Part shown: piece by piece, positions 16,989 through 25,732 of the stretch | Numbering within the stretch: the first letter of the stretch is position 1 | How the letters are laid out: each line of letters begins with the position of its first letter | NCBI GenBank assembly: GCA_015233135.1 | Contig: JADFYH010000030.1 | Coordinates: 1 to 35,097, forward strand | DNA: 35,097 bases | From: Deltaproteobacteria bacterium | GTDB lineage: Bacteria > UBA10199 > JADFYH01 | Direction: 5' to 3' | Translations under genes and position numbers: made by a program | Notes under the pieces: generated by a model | Told to the model about the DNA's origin: nothing | The model's database searches: none | What the model saw: the letters and a program-made list of their open reading frames with translations, nothing else

Positions 16989-17507
16989 TCATTTTCCCTC
17001 TTTCATCACTAATAGCAATTTTTGTCCCGATTCCACCGTATCTCCTGCTTTCACAGCAATTTCTGCTATCACCCCATCGCAGGGAGCTAGAAGCTCATTC
17101 TGCATTTTCATCGCTTCGACCACCACCAGGGGCGTTCCCTTTTTGACAGTGTCTCCGAGCTTTACTTTTACATCCACTACTTTCCCAGGCATGGGGGCTG
17201 TAATCAGTCCACCGCCTGCACCAGCGACTGCTTCCCCTTGAGAAAAGAGACGCCGCCGGGGATCAAAAACTTCGAGATGATAGGGAACATGGCCAATATT
17301 TAAATCACAGGCATCTTTGTTAAAGCTGATTTCGGCTTCCAAAATTTTGGAGTTGTCGATGGAGAAAGAGTAGAGGGGATTTTTATCAAAAAGAGGACGG
17401 AAACGGTGCGAGGTTTCGCCTAAACGAATGAGAAAGTCCTCTCCCTCTCGAGTGATGTCGATGTTGTGTTCCTGTTCGTCTAAAATGAGGGTGTATTGTC
17501 GTGTCAT
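16989..17507 (-). CDS. Biotin carboxyl carrier protein of acyl-CoA carboxylase
   Basis: 172 residues. The biotin attachment motif VVEAMKMQNEL carries Lys134 in the C-terminal lipoyl/biotinyl domain, after the TAPMPGKVVDVKVKLGDTV strand pair. The first 90 residues resemble the biotin-transfer linker domain of propionyl-CoA carboxylase alpha chains, here carried on the carrier instead of being fused to biotin carboxylase. It carries the carboxyl group between the biotin carboxylase (18502) and carboxyltransferase (20498). A repeat and a membrane-protein gene separate it from the rest of the cluster. Confidence 0.9.
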   Translation of the reverse strand: MTRQYTLILDEQEHNIDITREGEDFLIRLGETSHRFRPLFDKNPLYSFSIDNSKILEAEISFNKDACDLNIGHVPYHLEVFDPRRRLFSQGEAVAGAGGGLITAPMPGKVVDVKVKLGDTVKKGTPLVVVEAMKMQNELLAPCDGVIAEIAVKAGDTVESGQKLLLVMKEGK

Positions 17508-17533
17508 AGGGATCTCCTCCTCTCCTCTGCCAT

Positions 17534-17585
17534 CCCCTCTCCCTCGAGGGGAGAGGGCAGGGTGAGGGTGATATTGGATGCAATT
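17534..17585. repeat. Half copy of the palindromic repeat family upstream of the biotin carrier gene
   Basis: CCCCTCTCCCTCGAGGGGAG forms a hairpin and is followed by GGTGAGGGTGATATTGGATG. The same order (hairpin, then GATATTGGATGCAA) is found, reverse-complemented, in the right half of the full palindrome at 22068-22174. It lies immediately upstream of the biotin carrier start codon, within its 5' untranslated region. Confidence 0.7.
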
Positions 17586-17680
17586 TGTATTCTTTTTTTC
17601 TACTTTCGCTTCATTCGTTCCTTATATAGATTGAGATTAGCACGGCGGCTATACAATCCAGGCGAATGCTTTGAAAGCTG

Positions 17681-18283
17681 CTACGCAATATGCCATTCTC
17701 GCTTTGAGGCATTCCACACATAATCTTGCACATTACCGAGATCTTTAGCCCCTTGATAAGTATGCTCGTAAAAAATTTTTAAGACCACTTGAATACCCTG
17801 TGATGCAACGACGTTAATATTTAATCCACGGCTCTGTAATTCTTCGTTTACCACAAAGTCACGTTGACGCTGATCTTGACCAACCATGACCATACGCGCA
17901 GTAAATAAGTTGGACAAATCGAATTCGAATTCACGATTTTGGGCGATGATAGCTACATGGATTGTTAAATCTGCAAAACGATTATTTGTGATATTTTTGT
18001 AGTGTATGCGAGTAACATCAACAACTTGATTTTTCACCTGGGGGTGAAGATTGACAACTTGTATTAGCAGTTGGGGCCGTTTACTTTCCACAAAAGCCAT
18101 ATTTGCCTGGAGATAACTGTAGACGACAATTGTTGCGGAAATCAACGCCCCAAGGCATGTTATAATTGAGATAATGGAAGTAATATGCTCTGATGGAGTA
18201 AGATTAGCATTGCTAACCCACCACACAGTAAACCCAGATACAATCAATAAGAGAACTGAAATTATAATTGGAATCTTTCTCAT
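17681..18283 (-). CDS. Membrane-anchored protein of unknown function
   Basis: 200 residues. Two hydrophobic segments lie at about residues 5-23 and 37-58, with a short loop between, then about 140 soluble residues rich in beta strands (QLLIQVVNLHPQVKNQVVDVTRIHYKNITNNRFADLTIHV). I recognise no family. It sits between biotin carboxylase and biotin carrier genes but has weak translation signals and more A+T than the carboxylase genes, so it may have been inserted into the cluster together with the repeats on each side. Confidence 0.6.
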   Translation of the reverse strand: MRKIPIIISVLLLIVSGFTVWWVSNANLTPSEHITSIISIITCLGALISATIVVYSYLQANMAFVESKRPQLLIQVVNLHPQVKNQVVDVTRIHYKNITNNRFADLTIHVAIIAQNREFEFDLSNLFTARMVMVGQDQRQRDFVVNEELQSRGLNINVVASQGIQVVLKIFYEHTYQGAKDLGNVQDYVWNASKREWHIA

Positions 18284-18399
18284 ATGTAGCGAGATCTCTG
18301 TTGTCTAACTTGTTATTGTGTAGAATTCTATTCCCAATAATATCGGATTAAAGCATTAATCATAAGAGTTGGTTCTATCTAATATCCATTCTTTTTATC

Positions 18400-18482
18400 C
18401 CCCTCTCCCTGCCCTCCCCCTCCAGGGGGGAGGGTGGAAAGATTGATCTACACTGCGCTGTATGAGATGTGTAGATACCTAT
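18400..18482. repeat. Composite palindromic repeat with MITE-type end
   Basis: A hairpin CCCTCCCCCTCCAGGGGGGA is followed by GATCTACACTGCGCTGTAT and then GAGATGTGTAGATACCTAT. The last segment is the terminal inverted repeat sequence of the 203-bp element at 25425-25627, here as a single end. It lies in the 218-bp gap between accC and the membrane-protein gene; no other gene is seen there. Confidence 0.6.
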
Positions 18483-18501
18483 TCCCGTTGGGGTTGAGGT
18501 C

Positions 18502-20010
18502 TCACTTTCTCATTCCTTCAGCTCTCCCTGCCAAACGCCAGTTGGAGGCATCTTGCACGCTGCCTGCTGTGATTTGAGGTTTTCGTTTTTCATCTTCCAG
18601 AAACTTGGCCAGGGCGGCGGCCATTAGGGCATAAGTTTGTTCTGTAGGGTCAATCTTAAGTATCTCTTCCAAATGTTTTGCGACAAAATGGGTGTCGTAA
18701 TTCCCTTGCACGAAATCGTCGATCTCCAAGGCCCGGCGGTGAAAGTAGAGATTGGTCTTGGGCCCACTGACGCGATATTCGGTGAGGGCGCGTTTGGTTC
18801 GCTCGATGGCTTCAGTGCGATCTCGTCCCCAGCAAATGAGTTTAGAAAGTACTGGATCGTATTCAAGAGGAATTTGAAAGCCTTGATAGATTCCATTATC
18901 CAGCCGCACTCCAGGGCCATGGGGATATTGCTGGTCCACCACGAGACCCGGAGAAGGCATGAAATTATGAAAAGGGTCTTCGGCGTAAACACGGCATTCG
19001 ATGGCATGCCCCGTCTGTTTCAGATCTTCCTGTCTGTAAGGAATGGCTTCTCCTTGTGCGACGAGAATCTGCAGTTTCACCAGATCCACGCCGGTGACCA
19101 TTTCGGTGACGGGATGTTCCACCTGCAAACGCGTGTTCATTTCCAGAAAATAATAATTCTGATGTTTATCCACCAGGCATTCGATGGTTCCGGCGTTATA
19201 ATAGTTCACCGATTTACACAGTTGCACGGCCATGTCACAGACGGCTTTGCGGGTTTTTTCGCTGATAAAGGGGGAAGGCGATTCTTCGATGACTTTTTGA
19301 TGTCGACGTTGCACCGAGCATTCGCGCTCGAAGAAATGAATCACAGACCCGTGCAGATCCCCAAATACCTGCACTTCAATGTGATGTGGGCCTTCGACAT
19401 ATTTTTCAATGTAGATGGCGCCGTCCTTAAACGATTTGATGGCCTCACTCTGCGCCATTTCGAAGGCACTTTTGAGTTCTTCCTCTTTTTGAACCGCGCG
19501 CATTCCCTTGCCCCCTCCGCCGGCTGCGGCTTTGAGGAGGACAGGGTAACCGATTTCTTTGGCGACCCCCAAGGCCTCAGCGACATCCAGCAAAGGGCGC
19601 TCAATGCCCGGGACAATAGGCACTCCGGCTTTCTGGGCAATTTTACGGGCCTCAATTTTGGAACCCATGGCACGAATCAAGGCGGGATTCGGTCCGATGA
19701 AAATCAGACCGGCCTTTGTGATCTGTTCGGCAAAATCCGCATTCTCCGATAAAAAACCATAACCCGGATGAATGGCATCGGATCCCGACTTGCGAGCGGC
19801 GTCTAAAATTTTAGGGACATTCAAATAACTTTCCGAAGGCGTGTTAGCTCCCAGATGATAAGCTTCGTCCGCACGACGCACATGCAGGGCCGCACGATCG
19901 GCATCCGAATAAACGGCCACGGTTTGGATGCCCATTTCGCGGCAAGCACGAATGACTCGCACAGCAATTTCGCCACGGTTGGCGATGAGGATTTTTTTAA
20001 TTTTTTTCAT
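18502..20010 (-). CDS. Biotin carboxylase subunit of propionyl/acetyl-CoA carboxylase
   Basis: 502 residues. ATP-grasp biotin carboxylase: KKILIANRGEIAVRVIRACREMGI start, ATP loop AAAGGGGKGMR (GGGGKG 164-169), HIEVQVFGD, ERECSVQRRHQKVIEESPS, and the catalytic EMNTRLQVEHPVTE. It carboxylates biotin on the carrier protein using ATP and bicarbonate. The family's acyl-CoA carboxylase alpha chains often fuse a biotin domain; here it is separate (16989). The ATG overlaps the toxin stop by 4 bp (ATGA), so translation of this enzyme may be coupled to the toxin gene. Confidence 0.93.
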   Translation of the reverse strand: MKKIKKILIANRGEIAVRVIRACREMGIQTVAVYSDADRAALHVRRADEAYHLGANTPSESYLNVPKILDAARKSGSDAIHPGYGFLSENADFAEQITKAGLIFIGPNPALIRAMGSKIEARKIAQKAGVPIVPGIERPLLDVAEALGVAKEIGYPVLLKAAAGGGGKGMRAVQKEEELKSAFEMAQSEAIKSFKDGAIYIEKYVEGPHHIEVQVFGDLHGSVIHFFERECSVQRRHQKVIEESPSPFISEKTRKAVCDMAVQLCKSVNYYNAGTIECLVDKHQNYYFLEMNTRLQVEHPVTEMVTGVDLVKLQILVAQGEAIPYRQEDLKQTGHAIECRVYAEDPFHNFMPSPGLVVDQQYPHGPGVRLDNGIYQGFQIPLEYDPVLSKLICWGRDRTEAIERTKRALTEYRVSGPKTNLYFHRRALEIDDFVQGNYDTHFVAKHLEEILKIDPTEQTYALMAAALAKFLEDEKRKPQITAGSVQDASNWRLAGRAEGMRK

Positions 20011-20300
20011 TCTGTAATCTCGTAATTTCGAGCCCCATGAACGATAGCCATTATGAAAACAAGATCTTCTGAAGTTTGATAAATAATTCTATATTTTTTT
20101 ACAAAAACTTCTCTTAAATTATGTACGCCTTCCGCCTCTACATGAACTCCCCGCTCAGGAAATAAAGTGAGTTCAGCTACTTTATCTTTAATTTCTTTGA
20201 TAAATTCTTTTGAATAATAAATAGAATCCCTTGCAATGAATTTGCGGATTTCCCGCAAATCTTCCCTTGCATTTATAGACCAAACTATTCTTCTAGCCAT
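20007..20300 (-). CDS. ParE/RelE-family toxin
   Basis: 97 residues. RIVWSINAREDLREIRKFIARDS and EFIKEIKDKVAELTLFPERGVHV are the two N-terminal helices of the ParE/RelE fold. REVFVKKYRIIYQTSEDLVFIMAIVHGARNY is the family's beta-sheet end ('kYRIiY...v-i--i-HgaR'). Members inhibit gyrase or cleave mRNA at the ribosome; the two cannot be distinguished here. The gene overlaps its antitoxin by 16 bp and the next gene (biotin carboxylase) by 4 bp. Confidence 0.87.
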   Translation of the reverse strand: MARRIVWSINAREDLREIRKFIARDSIYYSKEFIKEIKDKVAELTLFPERGVHVEAEGVHNLREVFVKKYRIIYQTSEDLVFIMAIVHGARNYEITE

Positions 20301-20473
20301 TGATTCATCTCTTTTTCTACTTCTTCCTGAGAAACAACTTCGCCTCGTTCAATTTGTTTCTGAGCGCGTTTTATTTTTTGCAAGACATACAAATGATATT
20401 GGACATCTTCTAAGGTACAAGTATCCGGGAGATGAGATAGAATTTTTTTTACATCTTCTTTAATGGTTTGCAT
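20285..20473 (-). CDS. Small antitoxin of the ParE/RelE-type pair
   Basis: 62 residues: MQTIKEDVKKILSHLPDTCTLEDVQYHLYVLQKIKRAQKQIERGEVVSQEEVEKEMNQWLEE in pattern, mostly helical with an acidic C-terminal end (GEVVSQEEV motif common in small addiction antitoxins). It has no obvious DNA-binding domain. A strong GGAGGAAAA ribosome-binding site precedes the ATG, whereas the toxin start has none, giving more antitoxin than toxin. It starts 25 bp after the carboxyltransferase stop. Confidence 0.8.
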   Translation of the reverse strand: MQTIKEDVKKILSHLPDTCTLEDVQYHLYVLQKIKRAQKQIERGEVVSQEEVEKEMNQWLEE

Positions 20474-20497
20474 TTTTCCTCCTTCAGTTAATCTCTA

Positions 20498-22051
20498 TTA
20501 TAAAGGAATATTCCCATGTTTCTTCGCCGGATTTTTATCTACTTTATTTTTGAGCATTTCTAGCGATTGAATAATCTTGATTCGGGTTTCGCGGGGATAA
20601 ATGACTTCATCGATAAATCCAAGTTCCGCCGCTTTATAGGGATTGGCGAAGGTTTCCCGATATTCTTGGGTGAGTTTTGCGCGTTTGGCGTTGGAGTCTG
20701 TGGCCGTTTCAATTTCTTTCTTAAAGATAATGTTGACGGCGCCATCCGAGCCCATGACGGCAATTTCCGAGAAAGGGTAGGCCAGGTTGATGTCGGCTCC
20801 CAGATGTTTGGAGCTCATCACATCATAAGCGCCGCCGTAGGATTTGCGGGTGATGACGGTGATTTTTGGCACTGTGGCCTCGGCAAAGGCATAAAGCAAT
20901 TTGGCTCCGTGCAAAATGATGCCTCCAAATTCCTGACTGGTACCGGGTAGAAACCCAGGGACATCCACAAAAGTAATAATGGGGATATTAAAGGCATCGC
21001 AGAAGCGCACAAAGCGGGCGGCTTTAATCGACGCCGCTATATCCAGGCAGCCCGCCAGCACATTGGGTTGGTTGGCGACGATTCCTACAGATCTTCCATT
21101 GTATCTTCCAAAACCGACAATCATGTTTTTGGCGTAATCGGGGCCGATCTCAAAGAAGTAGCTTTCATCCAAAGTGGATTTAATGAGGGCCTTCATGTCG
21201 TAAGGTTTGTTGGGATGGTCGGGAATAAAGGCATCCAGACTTTCATCCACGCGATTGGCATCATCTTTGGTGTTTTGCAGAGGGGCATCCTCTTTATTAT
21301 TGGAAGGAATAAAACTGAAAAGTTCGCGAATCATCAAAAGCGCGGCCTTGTCGTCCGGGGCCTTGAGCAAAGAAACGCCCGATTTGGAATTGTGCGCCGC
21401 GGCTCCGCCCAAATCTTCTTTGGTGACCACTTCGTGGGTGACGGCCTTGATGACATCCGGACCGGTGATAAACATCTGAGAGGTATTTTCAACCATCAAA
21501 ATAAAATCGGTAATCGCCGGGGAGTAAACCGCGCCGCCTGCACAAGGCCCCAAAATAGCCGAAATTTGAGGAATGACCCCCGAGGCCTTCACATTTCTTA
21601 AAAAGATATCTCCGTAACCGGCCAAAGATTGCACGCCCTCTTGAATGCGTGCCCCACCGGAATCGTTCAAGCCAATCACCGGTGCGCCGGTCTTCATCGC
21701 CAAATCCATCACCTTGCATACCTTGCGGGCGAAGGCTTCACCGAGGGATCCCCCAAAACTGGTGAAGTCCTGGGCAAACACATAGACGAGGCGTCCGTCA
21801 ATATTGCCGTAACCAGTAATGACTCCATCCCCTAAAATTTTCTTTTCCTGCATGTTGAAATCGGTACAACGGTGGGCCACAAATTTATCGAGTTCCACAA
21901 AGCTGCCGGGGTCGAGCAAAAAATCCACGCGTTCCCGTGCGGTGAGCTTCTTGGCCTTATGCTGGGCCTCGATGCGGGCCTTCCCTCCGCCCAGTTCGGC
22001 TTCTGCACTTTTCTGTTTCAAGAGTTCTATCGATTGGGCATTGGAAGACAT
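20498..22051 (-). CDS. Acyl-CoA carboxylase carboxyltransferase (propionyl-CoA carboxylase beta-like)
   Basis: 517 residues, two crotonase-like halves. [14 protein letters not shown] and [14 protein letters not shown] line the acyl-CoA site; [27 protein letters not shown] and [25 protein letters not shown] line the biotin site. The Asp in GGAYDVM is the position associated with propionyl-CoA preference in characterised enzymes (Ile in acetyl-CoA-specific ones), supporting propionyl-CoA. With the adjacent carboxylase and carrier it makes methylmalonyl-CoA, the substrate route for the mutase at 8332. The start codon lies 16 bp downstream of a 107-bp palindrome. Confidence 0.92.
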   Translation of the reverse strand: MSSNAQSIELLKQKSAEAELGGGKARIEAQHKAKKLTARERVDFLLDPGSFVELDKFVAHRCTDFNMQEKKILGDGVITGYGNIDGRLVYVFAQDFTSFGGSLGEAFARKVCKVMDLAMKTGAPVIGLNDSGGARIQEGVQSLAGYGDIFLRNVKASGVIPQISAILGPCAGGAVYSPAITDFILMVENTSQMFITGPDVIKAVTHEVVTKEDLGGAAAHNSKSGVSLLKAPDDKAALLMIRELFSFIPSNNKEDAPLQNTKDDANRVDESLDAFIPDHPNKPYDMKALIKSTLDESYFFEIGPDYAKNMIVGFGRYNGRSVGIVANQPNVLAGCLDIAASIKAARFVRFCDAFNIPIITFVDVPGFLPGTSQEFGGIILHGAKLLYAFAEATVPKITVITRKSYGGAYDVMSSKHLGADINLAYPFSEIAVMGSDGAVNIIFKKEIETATDSNAKRAKLTQEYRETFANPYKAAELGFIDEVIYPRETRIKIIQSLEMLKNKVDKNPAKKHGNIPL

Positions 22052-22067
22052 AAGTTTAATATTTATG

Positions 22068-22174
22068 CCCTCTCTCCCTTGAGGGGAGAGAGTTGGAGAG
22101 AGGGTACTATTGGATTTTAAGTTGCATCCAATATCACCCTCTCCCTCACCCTCTCCCCTCTCAAGGGAGAGGGG
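22068..22174. repeat. 107-bp full palindrome of the CCCTCTCC repeat family
   Basis: Left half: CCCTCTCTCCCTTGAGGGGA, then GAGAGGGTACTATTGGATTT. Right half, reverse-complemented: CCCCTCTCCCTTGAGAGGGG, then GAGAGGGTGATATTGGATGC. Each half also holds its own small hairpin, so the element could fold as a cloverleaf. It lies between the ACT-malic enzyme and pccB in the same transcription direction. Confidence 0.85.
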
Positions 22175-22254
22175 AATTTCGAGTAACTAGGAAAACAGGT
22201 TATAAACATCTGAAGTTTTTTGAAGAAGTCAGTTAATGGCAGAGGTCTTGGGCG

Positions 22255-23583
22255 TCAAGAATTAATACACACTCCAGCCTTGACAGCCGCCTTGGCGACG
22301 GCCTTGGAAACCGCAGCATGCACCGTCATATCCAAGGCATCGGGAATGATTTCGCCTTCGGGGGTTTGCTGGACAATGGCTTCCACGGCGGCGATGAACA
22401 TTTCATCGGTGATGCGAGTGGCCTTGGAATCGAGAGCCCCCTTAAAAATTCCGGGATAGCCCAGAAGATTGTTGACGCGGCTGCCATCAGTGGCAAAGGC
22501 AGCGCCGGCGTTGATGGCATCGGCGATGGAGATTTCCGGGAAGGGATTGCTGAGGGCCAGGATGACCTGTTTTTTTTGTATCATTTCCGGCTTAATCAAG
22601 TTGGCGATGCCTGTGGTGGCGACGACGGCCTGACAATTTTTCATTAAATACTCAAGGCTGCAATATTCACCGCCAAAACTTTTGAAACGATCGATGCAGT
22701 CCTGACTTAAGTCTGTGCCGTAAACCGGGTTTCCCGTATATTTCATGATCAGGCGGGCAATGGCCGAACCTGCCGCCCCCAAGCCGACTTGTCCCACCTT
22801 TATTTTTTTGATGTCGATGCCCGCCAGTTGGCAGGAATTGATAAGACCCGCCAGGGCAACCGTGGCGGTTCCATGCTGGTCATCGTGCATGACAGGAATT
22901 TTCAGGCGACGAATGAGTTCTTCTTCGATCTTAAAGCAGTCGGGTGCGCGAATGTCTTCCAGCTGAATGGCAGAAAAGGTACAGGAAATGGTTTCGACGG
23001 CATCCACAAAGCGTTTCACATCCAAAGTATCCATCAAAATAGGGATCATGTGCAGGCCTGAAAATTGATTAAAAAGCGCGGCCTTTCCTTCCATCACCGG
23101 CATGGACGGCACAGGGCCCAAATTGCCCAGGCCCAGCACGCGACTTCCGTTGGTGATGAGGGCAACGGTTTTAGAGATGGTGGTAAATTGTGCTGCCTGG
23201 CGAGGATCTTCTTTGATAAGACGGCAAACACTGGCCACTCCTGGGGTGTAGACTTTGCGTAAATCGTCGATGCTGGTGACCGGATGTTTGGGAAGAAGGA
23301 TGATTTTTCCACCGCGGTGCATTTCCAACACCTCGTCGATGACTGCCTCGAGTTCGACCTCGGATAATTTCCTAACAGCTTCGACAATGCGATTCAAATG
23401 ATCTTCGCCATCGACCATGACGCTGATATCTCGAACGTTATTGAAATCGCCCAGGCTCACGGTTGAAACATTGCCGATATCTCCACCGAGGCCGCTGATG
23501 GTATTGATCAGCTTGGCAAGCACACCAATAATTTTTTGATTCTTACAACGGAGAGTTTTGATGATTTTTTGTTTGTCCGACAT
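22255..23583 (-). CDS. Malic enzyme with N-terminal ACT domain
   Basis: 442 residues. Residues about 5-80 (LRCKNQKIIGVLAKLINTISGLGGDIGNVSTVSLGDFNNVRDISVMVDG) form an ACT regulatory domain, often amino-acid-binding. Then come the malic enzyme domains: [66 protein letters not shown] and the Rossmann VGLGAAGSAIA. It makes pyruvate from malate; cofactor choice is not certain. ATG 23583 is preferred over a TTG two codons earlier. It is the second malic enzyme here and stands upstream of the carboxylase cluster, so both may serve the drain of C4 acids formed via methylmalonyl-CoA. Confidence 0.9.
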   Translation of the reverse strand: MSDKQKIIKTLRCKNQKIIGVLAKLINTISGLGGDIGNVSTVSLGDFNNVRDISVMVDGEDHLNRIVEAVRKLSEVELEAVIDEVLEMHRGGKIILLPKHPVTSIDDLRKVYTPGVASVCRLIKEDPRQAAQFTTISKTVALITNGSRVLGLGNLGPVPSMPVMEGKAALFNQFSGLHMIPILMDTLDVKRFVDAVETISCTFSAIQLEDIRAPDCFKIEEELIRRLKIPVMHDDQHGTATVALAGLINSCQLAGIDIKKIKVGQVGLGAAGSAIARLIMKYTGNPVYGTDLSQDCIDRFKSFGGEYCSLEYLMKNCQAVVATTGIANLIKPEMIQKKQVILALSNPFPEISIADAINAGAAFATDGSRVNNLLGYPGIFKGALDSKATRITDEMFIAAVEAIVQQTPEGEIIPDALDMTVHAAVSKAVAKAAVKAGVCINS

Positions 23584-23667
23584 AGACAAATTTTCCTAAC
23601 GGGGGGGAGTGAGGAGAGTCAAGGATTTCTTCCGTTCCAAACAGGTCCCCCTTGAATGATTCTTTTT

Positions 23668-23734
23668 AAGCACTCGATTATTTTTTGAGCAAAGCTCGCA
23701 AGGTCTCTTTCTAGCTCAAAAATACTAAGTGCTT
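23668..23734. repeat. Long imperfect inverted repeat in the malic enzyme/glnA divergent region
   Basis: Outer arms AAGCACT (23668-23674) and AGTGCTT (23728-23734), inner arms TTTTTGAGC (23682-23690) and GCTCAAAAA (23714-23722), loop of 23 bp. The left inner arm can pair instead locally as GAGC-AAA-GCTC. It lies about 40-100 bp upstream of the candidate sigma-54 promoter, the usual distance for an activator site. Confidence 0.6.
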
Positions 23735-23765
23735 GAAATGTTATATGGAACGGTAAAATCACTTT

Positions 23766-23781
23766 TGGTATGTGTTTTGCT
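23766..23781 (+). promoter_or_regulatory. Candidate sigma-54 promoter of glnA
   Basis: TGGTATGTGTTTTGCT matches the -24/-12 consensus TGGCACRNNNNTTGCW at GG and GC, with exactly 10 bp between them (two mismatches in the first block). It is 192 bp upstream of glnA, and glnA is a classical NtrC/sigma-54 target. The leader then contains a CCCTCTCC-family hairpin. Not tested. Confidence 0.45.
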
Positions 23782-23815
23782 CTGTGCTTTGCTGTGAGTG
23801 TGCCTCAAAGTTTCA

Positions 23816-23852
23816 CCCTCTCCCTAACCCTCTCCCGTCAAGGGAGAGGGGA
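23816..23852. repeat. CCCTCTCC-family palindromic hairpin in the glnA leader
   Basis: CACCCTCTCCCTAACCCTCTCC then CGTCAAGGGAGAGGGG folds as a CCCTCTCC / GGAGAGGG stem. It lies between the candidate sigma-54 promoter and glnA, so would form a strong hairpin in the leader RNA. Confidence 0.7.
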
Positions 23853-23972
23853 CTAGGATTCAGCTAAAGATGTGACGAAATAATTAGACAGCCAGGGGAG
23901 ACTTTGCTATGCGCGGGTGCTTCAAAAAAATTTTGTTCAGTAATGAACCTATTTAAATAAGGAGAGAGAAAA

Positions 23973-25400
23973 ATGGCTAAAACAGCAAAAGACGTTGTGG
24001 CCTTCGCCAAAGAAAACAAGGTCGCAATGATTGACGTCAAATTCACCGATTTTATTGGAACTTGGCAGCACTGGACTTGTCCGATGTCCCAATTTTCCGA
24101 GGCCACCTTTACCGATGGTTTTGCCTTTGATGGATCTTCCATCCGCGGATGGCAGCCTATCAACGCGTCGGACATGGGAATGATTCCAGATGTAAACACC
24201 GCCGTGCTGGATCCCTTCACTAAAGTTCCCACCTTGAGTGTGATTGCCGACATCGTCGATCCCATCACCAAGCAACCTTATAGCCGTGATCCCCGCTACG
24301 TGGCCAAAAAAGCAGAGGCCTATGTGAAGAGTTCTGGAGTGGGGGATAGTATCAACTTCGGGCCCGAGGCCGAGTTTTTCATCTTCGATTCAGTGCGTTT
24401 TGATCAAACCTGCAATTCCGGTTTTTATTTTGTGGATTCCGTGGAAGGTCGCTGGAATTCCGGCAATGAAATCCTTCCCGATGGTTCCACCAACCTAGGC
24501 TACCTGCCTCAGAATAAGGGCGGATATTATCCCGTAGCCCCTGTGGATACCCTGGTGGATATTCGCGCTGAGATGTGTCTCGAAATGGAAAAGGTGGGAA
24601 TGATTGTAGAAGCTCAGCATCACGAAGTGGCTACCGGTGGGCAATGTGAAATCGATTTTAAATTTTCTACCTTAACCACCACCGCCGATAATTTAATGTG
24701 GTTTAAGTACATTGTGAAAAATGTTGCGCGTCGTTACGGAAAGACCGTGACCTTTATGCCCAAACCTTTGTTCGGTGACAATGGTTCGGGTATGCATTGC
24801 CATCAATCCATCTGGAAAGGTTCTACGCCCTTGTTTGCGGGTGAAAAATATGGCGGTATTTCCGAGATGGCTTTGCACTACATTGGCGGTATCTTGAAAC
24901 ATTCCCGTTCCCTGGCTGCCTTTACCAATCCGACCACCAACTCCTATCGTCGTCTGGTGCCGGGTTATGAGGCTCCCGTCAATTTAGCTTACTCCGCTCG
25001 TAACCGTTCTGCGGCGATTCGTATTCCCATTGTTTCGTCTCCCAAGGCAAAGCGTATCGAAGTGCGCTTTCCTGATCCTTCTGCCAATGGCTATCTGGCT
25101 TTCGCGGCCCTGTGTATGGCAGGTCTCGATGGTATTGCGAATAAGATTGATCCAGGTTTGGCCCTGGAGAAGGATATTTATGCTCTTTCTTCTGAAGAAT
25201 TAAGAAGTGTTCCTCAAATGCCTGGAAGCCTGGAAGAGTCTTTGAATGCCTTACGAGAAGACAATGCCTACTTGTTAAAGGGCGATGTGTTTACCGAAGA
25301 TCTGCTCACTAAATGGTTGGAATATAAAACCGAGAATGAAGTGGATCCTGTTCGCTTGCGTCCAGTTCCTTACGAATTCTCGCTTTATTTTGATATTTAA
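23973..25400 (+). CDS. glnA: Glutamine synthetase, type I
   Basis: 475 residues, GSI length. Motifs: [27 protein letters not shown] (metal site Glu), [13 protein letters not shown], the ATP site [35 protein letters not shown] and [10 protein letters not shown]. The end [28 protein letters not shown] keeps the Tyr that is adenylylated in beta-type enzymes (Tyr397 of E. coli), so activity control by GlnE is plausible. It makes glutamine from glutamate, ammonia and ATP. AGGAGAG precedes the ATG. A long leader, a possible sigma-54 promoter and a strong terminator at 25665 suggest a single-gene transcript. Confidence 0.95.
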   Translation: MAKTAKDVVAFAKENKVAMIDVKFTDFIGTWQHWTCPMSQFSEATFTDGFAFDGSSIRGWQPINASDMGMIPDVNTAVLDPFTKVPTLSVIADIVDPITKQPYSRDPRYVAKKAEAYVKSSGVGDSINFGPEAEFFIFDSVRFDQTCNSGFYFVDSVEGRWNSGNEILPDGSTNLGYLPQNKGGYYPVAPVDTLVDIRAEMCLEMEKVGMIVEAQHHEVATGGQCEIDFKFSTLTTTADNLMWFKYIVKNVARRYGKTVTFMPKPLFGDNGSGMHCHQSIWKGSTPLFAGEKYGGISEMALHYIGGILKHSRSLAAFTNPTTNSYRRLVPGYEAPVNLAYSARNRSAAIRIPIVSSPKAKRIEVRFPDPSANGYLAFAALCMAGLDGIANKIDPGLALEKDIYALSSEELRSVPQMPGSLEESLNALREDNAYLLKGDVFTEDLLTKWLEYKTENEVDPVRLRPVPYEFSLYFDI

Positions 25401-25424
25401 TCGCCAGTCCCCTCTCTCTTGAGA

Positions 25425-25627
25425 GCATAGGTATCTACACATCTTTTGGTATTGCCCCCTCTTAAGCTAAGAGGGGGTTGGGGGAGTTATGGAAAACCGT
25501 GCAAATTACAGTATTTTTGAGTTCAGCAAGATCTTCCATAACCCCTCCTAACCTCCCCTTAGCTTAAGGGGAGGAACAGCAGAGTCAATAAAACCAATAG
25601 TTTGCTGAGATGTGTAGATACCTATGC
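25425..25627. mobile_element. 203-bp palindromic MITE-like element nested in another repeat
   Basis: Perfect 20-bp terminal inverted repeats: GCATAGGTATCTACACATCT (25425-25444) and its complement at 25608-25627. The interior is also symmetric: each half contains a hairpin built on CTTAAGCTAAG and a GTTATGGAA segment. It has no coding capacity. Outside it, CCCCTCTCTCTTGAGAG on the left and CTTGAGAGGGTGAGG on the right look like the two halves of a CCCTCTCC-family repeat split by the insertion. The element lies in the glnA 3' untranslated region. Confidence 0.8.
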
Positions 25628-25664
25628 TTGAGAGGGTGAGGAATCAATTGCAGAATAGTTGCAG

Positions 25665-25717
25665 GAAGGGGGCCGCCATAAATCATTTTGGTTTATAGTG
25701 TCCCCCTTCTTTTTTTT
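25665..25717 (+). terminator. Rho-independent terminator of glnA
   Basis: GAAGGGGG (25665-25672) pairs with CCCCCTTC (25702-25709), an inner CATAAA/TTTATAG adds to the stem, and eight Ts follow (25710-25717). In the plus direction it is a textbook terminator, placed about 265 bp after the glnA stop beyond the MITE. Confidence 0.85.
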
Positions 25718-25732
25718 GGGATTAGTCTGTCA

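Noticed and set aside
18637-19752. 371-codon open frame antisense to biotin carboxylase
   Set aside because: It mirrors the codon pattern of a well-supported gene and shows no recognisable domain.
15590-23852. CRISPR array from the repeated CCCTCTCC units
   Set aside because: Units are kilobases apart, palindromic and without regular spacers.
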